From: Aspidapion aeneum
Lineage: Eukaryota > Arthropoda > Insecta > Coleoptera > Brentidae
Direction: 5' to 3'
Assembly: GCA_963576565.1 (NCBI GenBank)
Contig: OY755044.1
Span: 49,495,134 to 49,559,133, forward strand
Length of the DNA stretch: 64,000 bases
Position numbers and translations under genes: made by a program. A model generated the notes under the pieces. That model was not told where the DNA came from. It saw only the letters and a list, made by a program, of their open reading frames with translations, and did no database searches. Below are positions 23,395 to 32,764 of this stretch, in pieces. Positions within the stretch are counted from its first letter, which is position 1. The number at the start of each line of letters is the position of its first letter.

Positions 23395-24252
23395 CACCGT
23401 TGCTTTGGGTTTCATACTTTTTAGTGCTTGAACTAAATCAGATTCCGTGATATAGGGAACAGCAATGACATTTGCAGTATGTGAATTAGCTTTATTGCTT
23501 GGAAGCACTAGGAGTTGTATAAGAACTTTGAAAATATTCTGCAAACGCATTAGCAATTTCTTGATGATTGGTAATGATTGTGCCCGCATTATTAACCATT
23601 GTTTGAGGTAGAATGCTATTCCCTTGCTTGCTTTGAATTAATTTCCAAAAATTTTGTGGCTGGCTCTTTAGGTTACGTTCCAGATTGGCGCAGTATTCTT
23701 TAAATGAAGAATCAATGGTTATTTTAAACCGAGTACGTAAGTTCCCAAACGTTGCCAATGCCTCCTGATCGCCACCCTTATACTTTTTCCAGTATTTATG
23801 TTTACGTTTAATAAGTTTAATGACGTCGCTGGTGAACCAAGGAGGATATGTTTTTCTACGTTTGCTTGTTTTGGTTACATATAGATCTAAATAGTGAGAT
23901 ATTCTGTCATAAAAATTTTTGACAGCTGTATCGGCATTGTTATTGTTAAGTAAAAAGTCCTAATTAATCCCTATTAATGCATCGTATAGGAGTCTAAGAT
24001 CGGCTCGTTTAAAGTTGTAAAATATATTTTCAATTTTTAAAGTAGATCTTTGATGAGAAAATTTACCTATATTATACTTAATGATAAGTGAAGGATGAAG
24101 ATTATCCTCCTTGATAAGAGCATCCTGGCAACGTTCCAACACACACAATTCCGCCCCTGAAACGAGCACAAAATCCAAAATTCTGCCTCTTGAGTTTAAA
24201 ATATTGTTTATCTGTGAAAAATTTGTGAAGCTTTCGAAGTATTCGTTCAGGC
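23395..24252 (-). pseudogene. Jockey ORF2, end of endonuclease and linker to reverse transcriptase
   Basis: The upstream part (about 24252-23960) has FESFTNFSQINNILNSRG followed by LDFVLVS, which fits the end of an AP-like endonuclease where LD-x-V is typical; downstream KEDNLHPSLIIKY corresponds to the terminal S/D-H region in altered form. Then come NLERNLKSQPQNFWKLIQSK and the DLVQALKSMKP segment that precedes the polymerase. Frames change near 23960 and 23580, and a stop-rich stretch lies at about 23760-23960. It is directly continuous with the pieces at 27709-28229 and 21488-22872 once the inserted elements are ignored. Confidence 0.75.
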
Positions 24253-24405
24253 GGGCAGTAGTAGTAGTAGTGGGGGGGGTTGACCCGCAGGTCTGACAAG
24301 TAGGCCAGAGTAGGCCCTTTTTGTCATGCCCCAAGTCTGTCCCTTAACCCACTCTCTGCACTTCCCTTTGATGGTCGGGTAACTCATTGGGCCTTCCTGT
24401 TCTCT

Positions 24406-24657
24406 TTACAAAGTCCAGTAAGTGTGCCCATTTGAGCATGTGCGCATGGCGCATGGCGCTCCGAGTGCCTGTTGTCTCATCCTTGCGTAGGCCTCGCATT
24501 CTGCCACGAGGTGTCTTGATGTCTCTTCTTCCTGTCCACAGGCTGGGCAGGTAGGGTCATTCTCGACTCCTATACGTGTCATGTGCTTCCTCAACCGGTT
24601 ATGTCCGGTTAGAGTACCTATCAGCAGTCCGAGGTCTTTTCGTGTCCGTCCCAGCAT
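24406..24657 (-). pseudogene. I/LOA-like LINE, C-terminal cysteine-histidine domain
   Basis: The segment contains CPACGQEEETSRHLVAEC, a C-x2-C-x8-H-x4-C zinc-binding pattern that many I, R1 and LOA-group elements carry at the end of ORF2, probably for target or RNA binding. It is in a different frame from the RNase H piece, so a frameshift separates them near 24740. The preceding LLIGTLTGHNRLRKHMTRIG block is typical of this region. Confidence 0.75.
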
Positions 24658-24747
24658 CCATCTAATTCTGGTCGCTTTTGGACGGTTTACGAATTCTCTG
24701 GTCTGTCTGCAACCCGTTCCTGTTTCCCAGGAGTTTAATAGCGCGTC

Positions 24748-25329
24748 CTAAGCCCATTTGTTGAGTCCGCTTTGCACTTGTCTTTTTGTCACGCCCAAAA
24801 GTGGCTCCGGTCCTACATAGGCGGTTCCTGCCCCGAGTCGTGCGAGTTCGTCCGCCTTCTCGTTGCCTGGTACCCCCGTATGTCCCGGAACCCAAACCAG
24901 CGTCACCCGTTTGCCATCGCTTAGGGTCTCCAGCGCCTCTGCGCATTCTTCCACCAAGCCGTCAGCAATCTTGGGTGCGTTTAGCGCCTTCAGGGTGGCT
25001 TGACTGTCAGAGCATATATATATAAGCTCCTCTTCGCTGATCGGAACCTCTTCTAGGGTTGCCGCCATTATTATGGCGTAGATTTCTGCTTGAAAAACAG
25101 TAGCCTGCTCACCGAGCGAGTAACTCTTCTGAACTTCTAGTTTTTCCACGTATACTCCCGCTCCTGTGGTTTGCCTCTCTGATAGTTTGGATCCATCAGT
25201 GTAGCAAACTAAAGCGCTCTCCTCAAACATCATTTCGTCTCTCTGCCACGCTTCCCTGTCTGGGATGTGGATTTTGTACCTCTTCTCGAGCCTCCAAGGT
25301 GCGTGTGCTCTGCTGACCGTCATTGACAT
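24748..25329 (-). pseudogene. I/LOA-like LINE, RNase H domain
   Basis: RNase H removes the RNA strand from the RNA-DNA hybrid after first-strand synthesis. The four acidic positions are visible in order: VCYTDGSKL, QAEIYAIIMA, YICSDSQATLKAL, and PGNEKADELARLGA, with the histidine in VWVPGHTGVPGNEKA. All look intact over 193 residues. The ORF start at 25329 is only the first methionine after a frameshift near 25480; the real protein is continuous with the polymerase upstream. Confidence 0.9.
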
Positions 25330-25342
25330 GAGGGGGATTGCT

Positions 25343-27385
25343 CTAATTGTCAGCTTTCATATAGCTAGATGACCAGCTGTTTCCCCTCTTCCTCTCCACT
25401 GACCCGTGTCCCTTAGACGTAGGTAGGTCCCCATCGCGTCCCTCTTGATCCAAGTTGGTAGCGATGGTAGTCCCAGAATTGTCTCTAGGGCCAGGATCGG
25501 GGTAGTTCTCAGCTCCGGTTATCCCTCTACACATCAGCCCCTGTAGGCTTCTGAGTTTTAGGGATGTGGTCGTTTTCTCCACTGCCGGCCACCAGACTAT
25601 GGATCCGTATTGGATCCTCGGTCTCAGTATTGCCGTGTACATCCAGTGGAGGGTCCTGGGGGATAGTCCCTAGGTCCTGCCGACTACCCGTCGTAGCTGC
25701 CACATTGTTGCCTGGACCTTTACGATCATATTGGTAACATGTGGCGTCCAGGTGAGTCCGCTATCAAGAATGACACCCAGGTACTTCAGCTTTGGTACTA
25801 AAGCTAGGGGTCTTCCGTACATCACGGGTGCTCTAAAACCTTCGATTTTTCTCTTTCTGGTGAACAGTATCATCTCTGTTTTACCTGGGTTAACAGAGAG
25901 TCCATTTTCTTGGCACCAGTCTTCTATGATGCGAACAGCCATTTGCATTCTACTGCAGACAACGTTAAGGAAGCGACCAACCACTTCCATCACGCCATCA
26001 TCTGCATAGGCATAGGCGTCGAATCCGTTCTCTGACAAGCGCATCAGTAGGGTGTCCTTAATCAGGCACCACAGGTGGGGCGACAGGCAACTGCCTTGTG
26101 GGCTCGCTCCCGTGACCCTAATCCTGACCGTTGACTCCCCCAATGTAGCTTGTATTGCTCGTTAATTTAGTGCAGATCTTACCCATTCAATAATGGGGGT
26201 TTCTGCCCCCCTCTCTTGAAGGGCGGACGTTATCATCTGCACTTTGGCCTTGTCGAAAGCCCCTTCTATGTCAAAGAACACCGCAAGTGCGTATTGCTTG
26301 AATTGAAGAGCCTTCTCTACCTTATGCACTTCTGCATGTATGGCCGAGTCAGTTGACTTGCCCTCCATGTAGGCATGCTGATTTCTGTGGAATGGGTTGT
26401 TTGCCAAGACTCCTCCTAGAAGGTGTCGATCAACCATCTTCTCCATTGCCTTTATCATAAAAGATGTCAGACTTATGGGCCGGTAGGATTTGGCTGCTGT
26501 GTAGATGGGCCGGTAGGATTTGGCTGCTGTGTAGTCTCTTCTCCCCGCCTTCGGGATAAAGACTACGGTTGCCTTTCTCCATGTTGGAGGTGCATAGCCC
26601 AACGCTATGCTCGCTTTAAAAATTCCTCTCATGTACGGAAGGAGAACCTCGAGCCCTTTCTGCAATAGCGCCGGAAACAGCCCGTCCGGCCCTGGTGACT
26701 TGTATAGGCTGAACTCGTTGATCGCCCAGGTTATGGTGGCGTCCGTAACGACTTTATCTGCCAGTTCCCAGTCGGGTTCAACCCTAAACTGTGGTCCGGC
26801 GACGGGTTGCGTTTCGTGGTCGCTCTCTTCCCCTGGGAAATGAACCTCAAGGAGATGTCGCAAAGACTCGTCACCGGAGGCGGTCCAGTTTCCATCAGGT
26901 TTTTTAAGAGACGTGAGTGTTTGTCTCGAATCACTACTCAGTATTTTGAGAAGTCTGGAGGTCCCTGGGAGAGAGTTGATCTCCCCACAGTAAGTCCTCC
27001 AGCTTTCCCTTTTACTTCTTCTTACCTCTGTCTTAAACTCTCTTCTGGCTTCTCTGTACTGTTCCCAGGTGGCCTCCCCACCCTCCCTCATCGCTCTGTT
27101 AAGGGTCCTCCTGGTTTTCCGGCGTAGCTTGTCTAGCTGGCTGTTCCACCAGGGGACACGTCGAGTCGGCAAGGGTTTTAAGGGGCAGGCCTCCTCATAG
27201 CTGGCTATGATGGTTTTTTCCAGGTCGCCGATTGCTCTTTCAAGTTGTTCTTTTGTGTCAATGTTTATTTTAAGAGGGTCCCTTTTCCGGTCCAGAGTCG
27301 ATAGATAGTGTCCCCAGTCCGTACTTCTTGGGTTCCTCCTAAGTTCTGGCGGTGTCTCGTCGGTCTTCATCTCGAATCTGATCAT
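25343..27385 (-). pseudogene. I/LOA-like LINE, reverse transcriptase with two in-frame stops
   Basis: One frame carries the linker and polymerase from 27385 down to about 25480: a basic linker (LRRKTRRTLNRAMREGG), SPGPDGLFPALLQKG, KSYRPISLTSFMIKAMEKMV, NQHAYMEGKSTDSAIH, FFDIEGAFDKAKVQMI, SPQGSCLSPHLWCL, the catalytic DAYAYADDGVMEVV, and NPGKTEMILFTRKRK. A TAA after SALN (26162-26164) and a TAG after RRVVGRT (about 25667) interrupt the same frame. A perfect 30-bp tandem duplication at 26477-26536 doubles the KSYRPI motif in frame. The enzyme would not be functional. Confidence 0.9.
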
Positions 27386-27630
27386 ACGATGGTCAGATGT
27401 GACGATGTCCTTCGTGACCCTCCAACGATCTTTTCGTAAATGTCTCGTGAAGCCAGCGTAATGTCAATGACTTCCTCGCGGGTGTTATTGATGAACGTTG
27501 GTTCGCAGCCTTTGTTAGCTATTTCCAGGTCCGAGTTGGCGAGAAACTCAAAAAGAGCCTCTCCACGTTTATTCACATCACTACTGCCCCACGCTACATG
27601 ATGTGAATTTGCGTCACACTCTACGATCAC
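27382..27630 (-). pseudogene. I/LOA-like LINE, partial endonuclease
   Basis: MIVECDANSHHVAWGSSDVN is the D-x-N-x-H segment of an APE-type endonuclease, and VIDITLASRDI with SHLTIV is its end, where S-D-H is usual but here reads SSHL. The start of the domain is absent because the element is truncated close to 27699. It overlaps the polymerase ORF by four bases in a different frame, so a frameshift separates them. Confidence 0.8.
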
Positions 27631-27708
27631 CGGAAATTTGTTAGACTCCGCGAATGAGATTACTCGCGCTAGTTCTGGGGAAGGTGGTGGTTCACCACGG
27701 GGCAGTAG

Positions 27709-28229
27709 GTCCAGATCCGTTTAGATATAATATGTACTCAGGTAAATTAAAGTCGCCAAGAAAAATAACGTTTGAATTAAGAAGAATCGGTTTAGATAAT
27801 ATGTAATTAAAAAGCTGCTCATATATATCAGGGCTCAGATCAGGCGGAATATAAACTATCATAAGAACTAAGGATTGCGCATTAGAAAAGATAATTTTTA
27901 AAGCGGTAAATTCAATGTTATTTCTTAAAAATAATGGAAGATTCAGATTAACATTTGAGACCTGGAAATCCTGCCTTACAGCCAGCAAGACACCACCCCC
28001 TATCAGCAGCAACTTCAGCATAGTAACGATCTTGTCTAAAAACTGAGTAGTCAGAATGAAAAAGTTCAGGAGTGAGAATACTGTCGCAGAGCCAAGTTTC
28101 AGTTAGCGCAATAATATCATAATCCCTACTTAAAAGAGCGTTGTAAAATTCAGTAGTTTTCGTTCTTAGTCCGCGCGTATTTTGATAATAGATGGAAAGG
28201 TGTTTATCGCTGTTCACTTGACAATGCAT
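27709..28229 (-). pseudogene. Jockey ORF2, N-terminal endonuclease
   Basis: On the minus strand LSIYYQNTRGLRTKTTEFYN is the N-terminal Q-N-x-R-G motif of Jockey-type endonucleases, DIIALTETWLCD holds the catalytic glutamate, and VIFLGDFNLPEY holds the D-x-N motif. A frameshift lies near 27990-28000, where ORFs 28229-27948 and 28021-27692 overlap. The domain is cut after the GDFN block by the LINE at 24262-27699 and resumes at about 24252. Confidence 0.9.
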
Positions 28230-28349
28230 GCGAGCTGTACGGAGGGCGCCATTCGTAGGGGGATCCGTTATCGTGGGTGAGACGAAAGTATCAACATCAG
28301 AGGGGTCAGGGGAAAGAAGTGTATGCGCGTACTGTACTTGCTGTTGTTG

Positions 28350-29319
28350 CTACAGGACGGGATCAAAAATAGACGATTTAAATTTTTCGTTCAACTGCTT
28401 ATAAACATAACATTTATTAAAATTCCAGACTGCGTGTTTCGTGTCAAGATTTAGATTGGGATTTTTCAAGTTTAGGCCGTGACAGTTGATGCACTTGTAT
28501 CGGTTCTCTGGACACTTGCAGTCCCTAAGCTCATGAGACTCACCACATAACGGGCAAGTTAAATTACCAAGACAGTGGTTAAGATCATGATTGAATGAGT
28601 TACATTTATAACAACGAAGAATGGAAGGAGCTTCATAGACGTTACAATTGTCCATATAAGTAGATACATCCAACCGCAGTTCGAATTGAAAAATACTGTT
28701 ATTCTTTTTAGTAGGCCAAAACTTTTGTATTATAATTTTAGACTCTTCACGAAATATGTGTTTGTTTTGCGATCTCAGGTTCTGATCCTAGATGTCTGAT
28801 GTCTGATACCAACGATTCTTGAGACTTGAGAGCGATTTTTGACCTCTCTTATCTCATACTTGTCTGCCATTTTTTCAGTTGCAAGCTCTTGCAACCTCGC
28901 TGCGCTGCTAGACTCCGCAGATAGTAAGAGACCCCTATGGGAGATCGACTTGACTTGATCAAGTTGAATATTTTGGTCGATAAGTTTGATGTGTTCCAGA
29001 CTGTCGGTTTTTGTTTGTTCGCTTGATTGATTTTCATCAATTGGTTTAATTACTATTCTCGTGTGTGGCTTTCGGATGACGGCGTCAGCAAAGGACGGTT
29101 TCTGAAGTGGTGATATGGCCATATCCAGCCAGCTTAAAACTCTGCAGTTCCTCCATATTATTTTCCAGCTAACAGTTAATTGTCTTAATAATATCTTCTT
29201 TAATTTCGACAAGTTTACTTTCAAAGCATTCGTTAATTGTAGTTCTCAGATCGACTGTATCTACTATAAAGCATTTTGGGCATCTCCATGAGATACCAGG
29301 GACAGTCTGTATTGACATT
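28350..29319 (-). pseudogene. Jockey ORF1, nucleocapsid-like protein
   Basis: ORF1 proteins coat the LINE RNA. The likely start is the ATG at 29319, giving MSIQTVPGISWRCPKC with a C-x2-C pair, soon closed by a stop near 29170. A second stretch (29224-28775) has KPSFADAVIRKPHTRIVIKP, and after a frameshift the C-terminal part (28673-28350) has LRCYKCNSFNHDLNHC, NLTCPLCGESHELRDC and RYKCINCHGLN, three CCHC or CCHC-like zinc knuckles. Stops and frame changes show it is dead. The ORF2 start lies about 120 bases downstream. Confidence 0.8.
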
Positions 29320-29520
29320 TTTTGTGGCTAGAATTCAGCGTAACAGAGGTGATCTAGAGAAAAACCAGACACTCACCGAGAATCTCCGTCTTGAATAGAC
29401 CCCGTGTTTCAAAAATCATCAATAACTGTGCACTAAAACTACTAAAAATAACAACAATGTAGGAGCAGAAAGTTAACGTGTTGCTTGCCGGATTCTGTTG
29501 CTTGCCGGATTCTCTCTGTT

Positions 29521-30175
29521 TTACCCTACAACAAAGTATTTCGGAGCTTATACCGTCTAAAGTAGAAAATATCTGAAAATTTGCCCAAGCACGTGATTTT
29601 AGTCATTTTTGGAAATTACCTAGCTCCGTTGCTACTGCTCGCAGAACAACCATAGTACCACCCAATTGTAGATATATATATCCTCTAAAATATTTCATAT
29701 AACTCTTTTTGCGATTTAGTGCACTGGAACGAAGTTACAGGCAAAAAACTACAAAAAGTGCCAATTTTTTATGGTTTTTTCAAGATGGCGGAGGAAGCAC
29801 AGGGGAGGGGTGACGAAAACTCAGATTTTTAACTACCCTTTCGACCTTAATAACATATCCAAAATTCAGAACTACCGGACCTTTTGTAGGGTAAAACTCC
29901 TCTATTCATTGTACTATACCCACAAAAACTGCTAAACGCGCCTAAAGAAGTTTACACTTCAAAAACTTTTTTGTATCATATATGTTGAGGCAAAGGAGGG
30001 GTGGTGACAGTTGTAATAGCTACTTACTATATACTGTATGAGTCTTAAAATAAGTAAAAAAAGATTAAAATACATTTTTTATACAAAAATTTCTGTGGCA
30101 ACAAATATATATATATATTAGTTATAATGATTGTACTGAAAATAACAACAAAATATTAAAATAATTTTTTTTTAG
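29521..30175. other. Non-coding stretch upstream of CutA1 exons
   Basis: No ORF, RNA gene or clear repeat recognised. It is AT-rich and includes AAGATGGCGGAGGAAGCACA near 29783 and a polypyrimidine tract ending TTTTTTTTTAG (30166-30175) that looks like a splice acceptor for the next exon. It is probably intron or promoter-proximal sequence of the CutA1 gene. Confidence 0.5.
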
Positions 30176-30314
30176 TTTATCACGCCGTTGTCTAAGCTCA
30201 GCTAAAAACCAGTGTAAAGCAATGTCATTTGAAACCAGCGGTCAACAAAAAAACCAAACCTCTCAAACCCAGTTTGAATTTTCAGCAGCTTATGTAACTG
30301 CACCCAATGAAGAG
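30176..30314 (+). CDS. CutA: CutA1-family protein, N-terminal exon
   Basis: CutA1 proteins are small conserved trimeric proteins, linked to divalent-cation tolerance in bacteria and of unsettled role in animals. The exon follows an acceptor (TTTAG, 30171-30175) and ends at GAAGAG before a GT donor (30315). The frame reads LSRRCLSSAKNQCKA, then methionine at 30222 and SFETSG, and ends with QFEFSAAYVTAPNEE, matching the S-x-x-Y-V-T-x-P-N/D-E-E start of the CutA1 fold. The frame is open upstream of the ATG, so an earlier exon encoding an N-terminal leader is possible; the Arg/Ser-rich stretch would suit a targeting peptide. This is the only clear host gene in the window. Confidence 0.85.
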
Positions 30315-30600
30315 GTTAGCATGATTTTTCTAACTATTTTGTCAGCTTTTAGAACAAAATTTTGTATTTGATTCTAGAATATAAAAATATGAGTCTTATC
30401 TTTAATCGTTTGCCAGTAAAGTGGGAATATTTCCCTAACTGAAATTATAAATTTTCACGGGGGCAAGTGTTCATGTGCTCCTATATAGGAGCCGCCACTC
30501 ATAAGTAAAAGAAAAATACCTTTTTAACTACGGTATCCATACTAACATGTCGTTAGTGTATGTAAGCTTAAATGCCCATCATTTGAGAGTATTTTTTTAG

Positions 30601-30740
30601 GTAGCAAAAAAACTTGCTCATGGTATGGTGAAAGAGAAACTGGCTGCTTGTGTTAACATAATACCAAAAATAACTTCTGTATATGAGTGGGAAAATGAAA
30701 TAAACGAAGATTCGGAGGTGCTGTTAATGATCAAAACTCG
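30601..30740 (+). CDS. CutA: CutA1-family protein, second visible exon
   Basis: The exon starts after ATTTTTTTAG and ends ACTCG before GTAAGT, an ideal donor. It reads [20 protein letters not shown], then [27 protein letters not shown]. The ACVNIIP segment, the YxW hydrophobic pair and the E-x-E/L-x-MIKT strand are the CutA1 signature. It follows the previous exon in phase. The last exon, expected to encode the HPYE-type motif and the C-terminal helix, was not found in the window; the sequence downstream is intron loaded with mobile elements. The reading frame is intact and splice sites are good, so this looks like a live gene rather than a retrocopy. Confidence 0.9.
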
Positions 30741-31060
30741 GTAAGTATGGCTGTCGTAACGCGTACTAATTCATTTACGTCTCGGCTGCTTCGGTTCCGT
30801 GTGCTGGTGCGAGCGCGGCCGAGAGTGTCAACCCTATAGTTTAGATCACAGATGACATCACAGAGGTAGAAATTGTTTAATAGAAAATGAACTGATTTTG
30901 TCAGAATTTAACAAAGATATTTACCACTTTCAATTAAAAGTTTGTCTGATATCAGAGGAAACAGTGATAATATTTATGTGCACGTGTAATAAATTTTCTT
31001 TATTTATTTAAGAAAGTCGGTTTCTTTCGACACGTTCAGTCAGTTTTTGACAGCGCCCGC
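30741..31060 (+). other. CutA: CutA1 intron sequence
   Basis: Non-coding sequence after the GTAAGT donor at 30741. It contains CGGCTGCTTCGGTTCCGTGT and a small GC-rich patch near 30810 but no ORF or recognisable element. It ends where the candidate Transib terminus begins. Confidence 0.6.
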
Positions 31061-31065
31061 CGGCG

Positions 31066-31100
31066 CACCGTGGGGCCAAATCGCAAAAAGCTGGCCACCC
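31066..31100 (-). repeat. Candidate terminal repeat of the Transib-like element
   Basis: CACCGTGGGGCCAAATCG starts here, preceded by CGGCG (31061-31065). Transib termini begin CAC followed by a RTGG-like core, resembling the RSS heptamer, and duplicate 5-bp GC-rich targets. It lies about 300 bases beyond the transposase C-terminus, on the correct side. I could not find the partner end or the second CGGCG, so the assignment rests on one end. Confidence 0.45.
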
Positions 31101-31390
31101 TAATTCTCATGGAATGTGCGAAAAAAATTGTAAACTCACTTTTTAGAGGTTGCAAAATACAAATTGATTGTTAAAATTAAAACAAAACAAAATGGGGGAT
31201 TCAATATGGCAGAAAACATATACAAGGCTGGTCAAAAGGTTCCAATATTTTAATTAGCTAATACTTTTGATGTAAATATTTGATTTTAAAATTTGATATC
31301 TCTTTAAAAAGAATAATATAATAGATTAATTTTTGTAAAAATTACTAGATTTTTAATTTTTCTTAATCTACCTTCAAAAAAATATTTTAA

Positions 31391-31644
31391 TTATATATTT
31401 CTAAAATTAATAATCTGTATCACTGATATCACTAATATCAAAGTTATAATCGTCATGATAGTATTCTGATCGTGGCATATTAAAAAAGGTATGACTTCGG
31501 ATGAAAATTTTTTTAGTTTCCTTTTCGGCAGCTTTCTTATACCTGATATATAAGGATCTGAGGACATCAATAGTCTGTTAAACACATCTTCCATTGTTTT
31601 TGTCCGCGAACATTTTCGGGAAAATGCATCGCGATATTATTTAA
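31391..31644 (-). pseudogene. Transib/RAG1-like transposase, C-terminal tail
   Basis: The minus-strand frame reads YRDAFSRKCSRTKT, then MEDVFNRLLMSSDPYISG and IRKLPKRKLKKFSSEVIPFL. This is the C-terminal block that follows the EARNKD motif in an arthropod transposase family I place with Transib/RAG1. It begins exactly at a TTAA (31641-31644), the same four bases at which the transposase body stops at 42504-42507. Joining the two sides at one TTAA keeps the frame, apart from one TAA codon immediately after. So this is the missing tail of the gene at 42504-44080, separated by a 10.86 kb insertion. No splice acceptor is obvious at the boundary. Confidence 0.75.
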
Positions 31645-32211
31645 GGGGGCAAACTTCGCCCGAAAACTTACCATCTGACAACACTGATATCCCATTTTTT
31701 GGCCAAATCTTTATCCTAATAGAAATAGAAAATGAGAAAGCGGAATTTTGCGAGGTGTTTTTTTAAAGCATTTTTAACCGTATCTTAGCGGTTTTTCGCT
31801 AATTCATCTTATTCAAAAAATAAAAAAAAGTTATGGCTAAAAAAAACTGTAGCGAAATTGTTTCGTGTTTTGTATTTTTTGGAATATACAAAAGAAAATA
31901 AAAAATCTAACGATACGTTTAACAGTTTATTTTTCTTTTATATGTTATCATACATACAGTGGGAAAGAAGAATTAAAGAGATCAGTTGGATGACTTTGTC
32001 GAGCTAATACTTGAGAATTTATCGTTCTTGTATTGAGACACCGCAGCCTGCATAAGTGAAAGTTTTCCGAAAATCAGCAAGAGCCATCAACCTCCTCTTC
32101 GCCTATATAACGGGGGCGAATTAATTCGATTGAGAAAATTTAACTAAAATCACGTGACCCGGATTTTCAGATTATTATCAATTATTTTGAACAAATAAAA
32201 TGTTTAATATA

Positions 32212-32330
32212 AGTTAAAGGTAGTAGGTATTTAAAGTCAGACAATTTTTTATATTTACAAAAATATAAGTTAAAGGCCTATAAGTAGGTATTTAAAGACA
32301 GACAATTTTTTATATTTACAAAAATTATTT
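32212..32330. repeat. Local ~60-bp direct duplication
   Basis: Two adjacent copies of a segment containing AAGTTAAAGG, TAGGTATTTAAAG and AGACAATTTTTTATATTTAC, separated by a few bases and differing at a few positions. The surrounding 31645-32546 region is otherwise AT-rich with no gene recognised. Confidence 0.8.
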
Positions 32331-32764
32331 TTGACCTACCAAACAAAATGACATAATTACGAACCGATTCATAAGATAGTTTGTGACCATGGTAATTTAC
32401 CTAACAAGTGCAGAAGAGGCACTTAACACGAGTTAGGTATGTAGGTACAATATTTTTTCTACTAGGTTGTGGAAACAAAAATAAAGCACAACGATGTACA
32501 AATAACCTATTTATTATATTTAATTTACAATGATTGCCAAAAACTTTACTTCTTATCCTTTTTTTTTTATTTGTCAAACACACTGTGTTTATTGTATTAC
32601 AATCTAGTCAGTAAGACTAATTAGCAATTTTGTTTTAACTTAATTTACTAGAAAAGTCAGATTTAAACTTAGGGTTTCACTCAACAGTTCTCCCCGCTTT
32701 GTTTAGTCTGTAACTCACAATTGTGTTGTGTTTATAGCATTATTTTGTTTTATGTGTAATTCAC

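Larger units (their letters stand above)
24262..27699 (-). mobile_element. 5'-truncated I/LOA-type LINE with RNase H domain, nested in Jockey
   Basis: The element is framed by GGGCAGTAG at 24253-24261 and 27700-27708, a 9-bp target duplication inside the Jockey endonuclease region. On the minus strand it runs from a partial endonuclease through reverse transcriptase, RNase H and a C-terminal cysteine motif, and ends in a short CTA repeat tail next to the target duplication. Polymerase plus RNase H plus a short-repeat tail fits the I superfamily, most like LOA-type elements; R1-like elements lack the RNase H. ORF1 and the start of ORF2 are missing, as expected of incomplete reverse transcription. 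Confidence 0.85.
21430..29520 (-). mobile_element. Jockey-clade LINE, broken by two later insertions
   Basis: Read on the minus strand it has ORF1 with CCHC knuckles (about 29319-28350), then ORF2 with an apurinic-type endonuclease (28229 into 24000) and a reverse transcriptase (about 23590-21488). The coding order resumes across an I/LOA-like LINE (24262-27699) and a solo LTR (22920-23393), both bounded by target duplications. Several frameshifts show it is dead. The 5' limit is taken near 29520, beyond a 17-bp tandem repeat of GTTGCTTGCCGGATTCT (29481-29514); the 3' limit near 21430 is approximate. Confidence 0.8.

Noticed and set aside
26423..27127. Plus-strand ORFs opposite the I/LOA-like LINE
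   Set aside because: Antisense shadows of the polymerase coding strand, without recognisable domains.
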